This document shows positions 62,606 through 64,000 of a stretch of DNA of 64,000 nt, piece by piece (position 1 is the first letter of the stretch; each line of letters starts with the position of its first letter). This DNA comes from Lachnospiraceae bacterium (lineage in GTDB: Bacteria; Bacillota; Clostridia; Lachnospirales; Lachnospiraceae), in contig JAFSCH010000054.1 of NCBI GenBank assembly GCA_017436865.1, positions 62,001-126,000 of the forward strand, in the 5' to 3' direction. The notes under the pieces are model-generated. The model saw only the letters and a list, made by a program, of their open reading frames with translations. It was not told where the DNA came from and did no database searches. Both the position numbers and the translations under genes were made by a program.

Positions 62606-64000
62606 CTATTGTACTTCCAATGTCTTTAATGCTTCTATGAGCGTCTGATTATCCTTATCGTCTCTGACTGCAATACGGACATACTGCTTACCGTTAAAGC
62701 CATTCTTATCTGCTAAATCCTTTATAAGAATGTTCTTCTCTAACAATTTTACTGTAAGAGCCTTGCTAGTCATTGGTGCCTGTACCTCACACAGTACATA
62801 ATTTGCCTGGGAAGGAATCACGCGCAAAAAGGATATATCAGAGAGCTTCTGTATAAATCTCTTTCTTGACTCATAAAATGCTTGCAATGCTGTCTTATAC
62901 ACAGACTGATACTTCTCATAAATCTGCATATAGAACTCTGCAAAAGAATTAATATTCCATATAGCAACGTCTTTCTTCATCTTTGCGATCGTTTCCTTAT
63001 CGCCAGACGCAATAATACCAAGTCGAAGCCCCGGAACACCGTAAGACTTAGAAATACTCTTTACAACAAATAAATGAGGATTTTCATTTAACAACTGCTG
63101 TTCTAGCAGACTCTTATCTTCCTCAACATCCACAAAGTCAACAAAGGATTCGTCTATAATCAAGCGAATCTGCTTGTCCTTTGCCCATGCACAGATACGA
63201 AGCACATCAGCCTTCTTAATGTAATTACCAGAAGGATTGTCCGGATTCACAATTAACAGAGTCTGAATATCCTTATTATCAAAAAATGACATTAACTCAT
63301 CTGCTGAATAAGTAAAGTTTAAATTTGACGGAACGCATGCTACTAAGTCTTCCCTATTCTTACGATTAGCATATTCTTCAAAGGAAGGATGTAACACACC
63401 AACCTTGCCTGTAATAGTCTCCATCAGACTCTTAATCAGCTCTGCTGCACCATTCCCAACGATTACCTGTGCTTCCTTTAATCCAAAATTCTTGGCTGCT
63501 ACCAAAGAATTCACCTGCATACCAGAAGGATACTGTGTCAGAAGCGTCTGAAAATTCGCCTGCATCTCTGCTATCAGCTTCTGATTCGGGAAGTATGGAT
63601 TCACTAAATAGCAAAAATCCAACATCTTCGGATAACGCCAATAACCACCATAACGCTTTTGGAATCTTGCAAGCTTCTCTTCTCCTTCTAAAAAAATAGT
63701 CTCCGCAATATCCAAATCCTGAACATCATCAATCTCATACCACTTCTCACCTTCAAGCTTCACAGCCTTGATATGAGGGTCTTCCAAGAAGGTAATAACC
63801 TTCAATACCTGTTCATAGTATTCATTTGTTCCAAGTGCCTTACAATAAATTTCTAAGAACGGTACATAATAAAGCTCAGAAAATTCCTTACTAAACTTAT
63901 AGATATTTACTGTCTTATAATATTCGTCGATTCTCCGAAAATCAAACTCTCTCTTTGCAACAAAGGACTGAATATTATCCTGCTCATCCAAAGTAACTAC
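62606..64000 (-). CDS. Nucleotidyltransferase-aminotransferase fusion, 5-prime end beyond the window
   Basis: The reading frame is open to the window edge, so the start is not seen; an in-frame TTG at 63991 is not a believable start. The first 110 visible residues look like the end of a sugar/CTP nucleotidyltransferase (WYEIDDVQDLDIAE). Then comes a class I/II PLP aminotransferase (HisC/CobD-like): NPDNPSGN, RLIIDESFVDF, SISKSYGVPGLRLG with the PLP Lys, and YVRIAVRD. A fusion like this could make a CDP-amino-alcohol for the TagF-like enzyme; it stops 14 bases ahead of it. Confidence 0.85.
   Translation of the reverse strand, partial: VVTLDEQDNIQSFVAKREFDFRRIDEYYKTVNIYKFSKEFSELYYVPFLEIYCKALGTNEYYEQVLKVITFLEDPHIKAVKLEGEKWYEIDDVQDLDIAETIFLEGEEKLARFQKRYGGYWRYPKMLDFCYLVNPYFPNQKLIAEMQANFQTLLTQYPSGMQVNSLVAAKNFGLKEAQVIVGNGAAELIKSLMETITGKVGVLHPSFEEYANRKNREDLVACVPSNLNFTYSADELMSFFDNKDIQTLLIVNPDNPSGNYIKKADVLRICAWAKDKQIRLIIDESFVDFVDVEEDKSLLEQQLLNENPHLFVVKSISKSYGVPGLRLGIIASGDKETIAKMKKDVAIWNINSFAEFYMQIYEKYQSVYKTALQAFYESRKRFIQKLSDISFLRVIPSQANYVLCEVQAPMTSKALTVKLLEKNILIKDLADKNGFNGKQYVRIAVRDDKDNQTLIEALKTLEVQ

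Noticed and set aside
1..64000. Prophage or integrated element covering the GH25 genes
   Set aside because: GH25 is common in phages, but no integrase, terminase, capsid, holin or attachment repeats are present, and both GH25 proteins are membrane-anchored and lie within the rfb operon.
1..64000. tRNA or rRNA genes
   Set aside because: No cloverleaf with a TTC-loop pattern or rRNA-like conserved stretch was noticed on reading either strand.

Overview
The window is AT-rich and reads as a Firmicute of the class Clostridia, most likely family Lachnospiraceae. Strong AGGAGG-type ribosome sites, sigma-A promoters, LytTR/GHKL and XRE regulators, a lipoprotein lipobox, an AgrB/AgrD pair, and Lachnospiraceae-typical families (AAA-ATPase/DUF1703, DUF6020, DUF6077, DUF6311) all point that way. 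I could not run searches, so the genus is not assigned. Almost the whole window is a cell-surface glycopolymer locus, nearly all on the minus strand.

Layout. 154-1878: phosphoglucomutase with its own promoter, which makes Glc-1-P. 2032-20084: an operon-like run (transcribed right to left) with a membrane-anchored GH25 protein carrying acidic repeats, rfbB, rfbA, a second GH25 protein, rfbC, a Wzm/Wzt-type ABC exporter, a methyltransferase-kinase protein resembling the E. coli chain terminator WbdD, and three large GT2 glycosyltransferases. This looks like ABC-exported, rhamnose-containing wall polysaccharide synthesis; no rfbD is in the window. 20188-22057: a pair of small DMT-type transporters diverging from a degenerate SGNH protein. 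22151-23185: a secreted BspA-like protein. 23284-28711: WecG/TagA glycosyltransferase, YdjC-type deacetylase, SGNH lipoprotein, PAP2 phosphatase and a DUF6077 membrane protein split by an apparent frameshift. 28861-36108: the initiating WbaP-like phosphoglycosyltransferase and a cassette of glycosyltransferases with an FAD oxidoreductase, an SDR-type reductase and a TIM-barrel isomerase. 36355-37353: a second BspA-like paralogue.

37472-40587 holds a CotH - VTC - DUF4956 operon. 40805-45504 is regulatory: an XRE repressor, a decayed membrane-protein remnant next to a diverged copy of the agr leader, a complete agrB-agrD pair whose peptide has serine instead of cysteine at the ring position, and a facing XRE - LytTR - GHKL operon. 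45642-56779 contains a lipoprotein alpha-L-rhamnosidase, DUF6020, GtrB-like GT2, an AAA-ATPase/DUF1703 gene inserted among them, a GtrII-type glucosyltransferase and a DUF6311 protein. 56945-57989 has a signal peptidase I and an orphan Panacea (DUF4065) gene. 58223-64000 is a teichoic-acid-like unit: sulfatase-superfamily polymerase candidate, a small membrane protein, a YidC-TagF-like fusion and a truncated nucleotidyltransferase-aminotransferase fusion.

How the parts fit together: phosphoglucomutase and RfbA/B/C supply dTDP-sugar; WbaP-type and GT2/GT4 enzymes build lipid-linked chains; the methyltransferase-kinase may cap them so that the Wzt C-terminal domain recognises them; Wzm/Wzt exports them. 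Membrane GT-C proteins, flippase-like DMT proteins, GtrB-type enzymes, deacetylase and SGNH proteins would decorate the polymer; GH25, BspA-like proteins and rhamnosidase act outside the cell. The agr-like system could tie the locus to cell density, but that link is inferred only from proximity.
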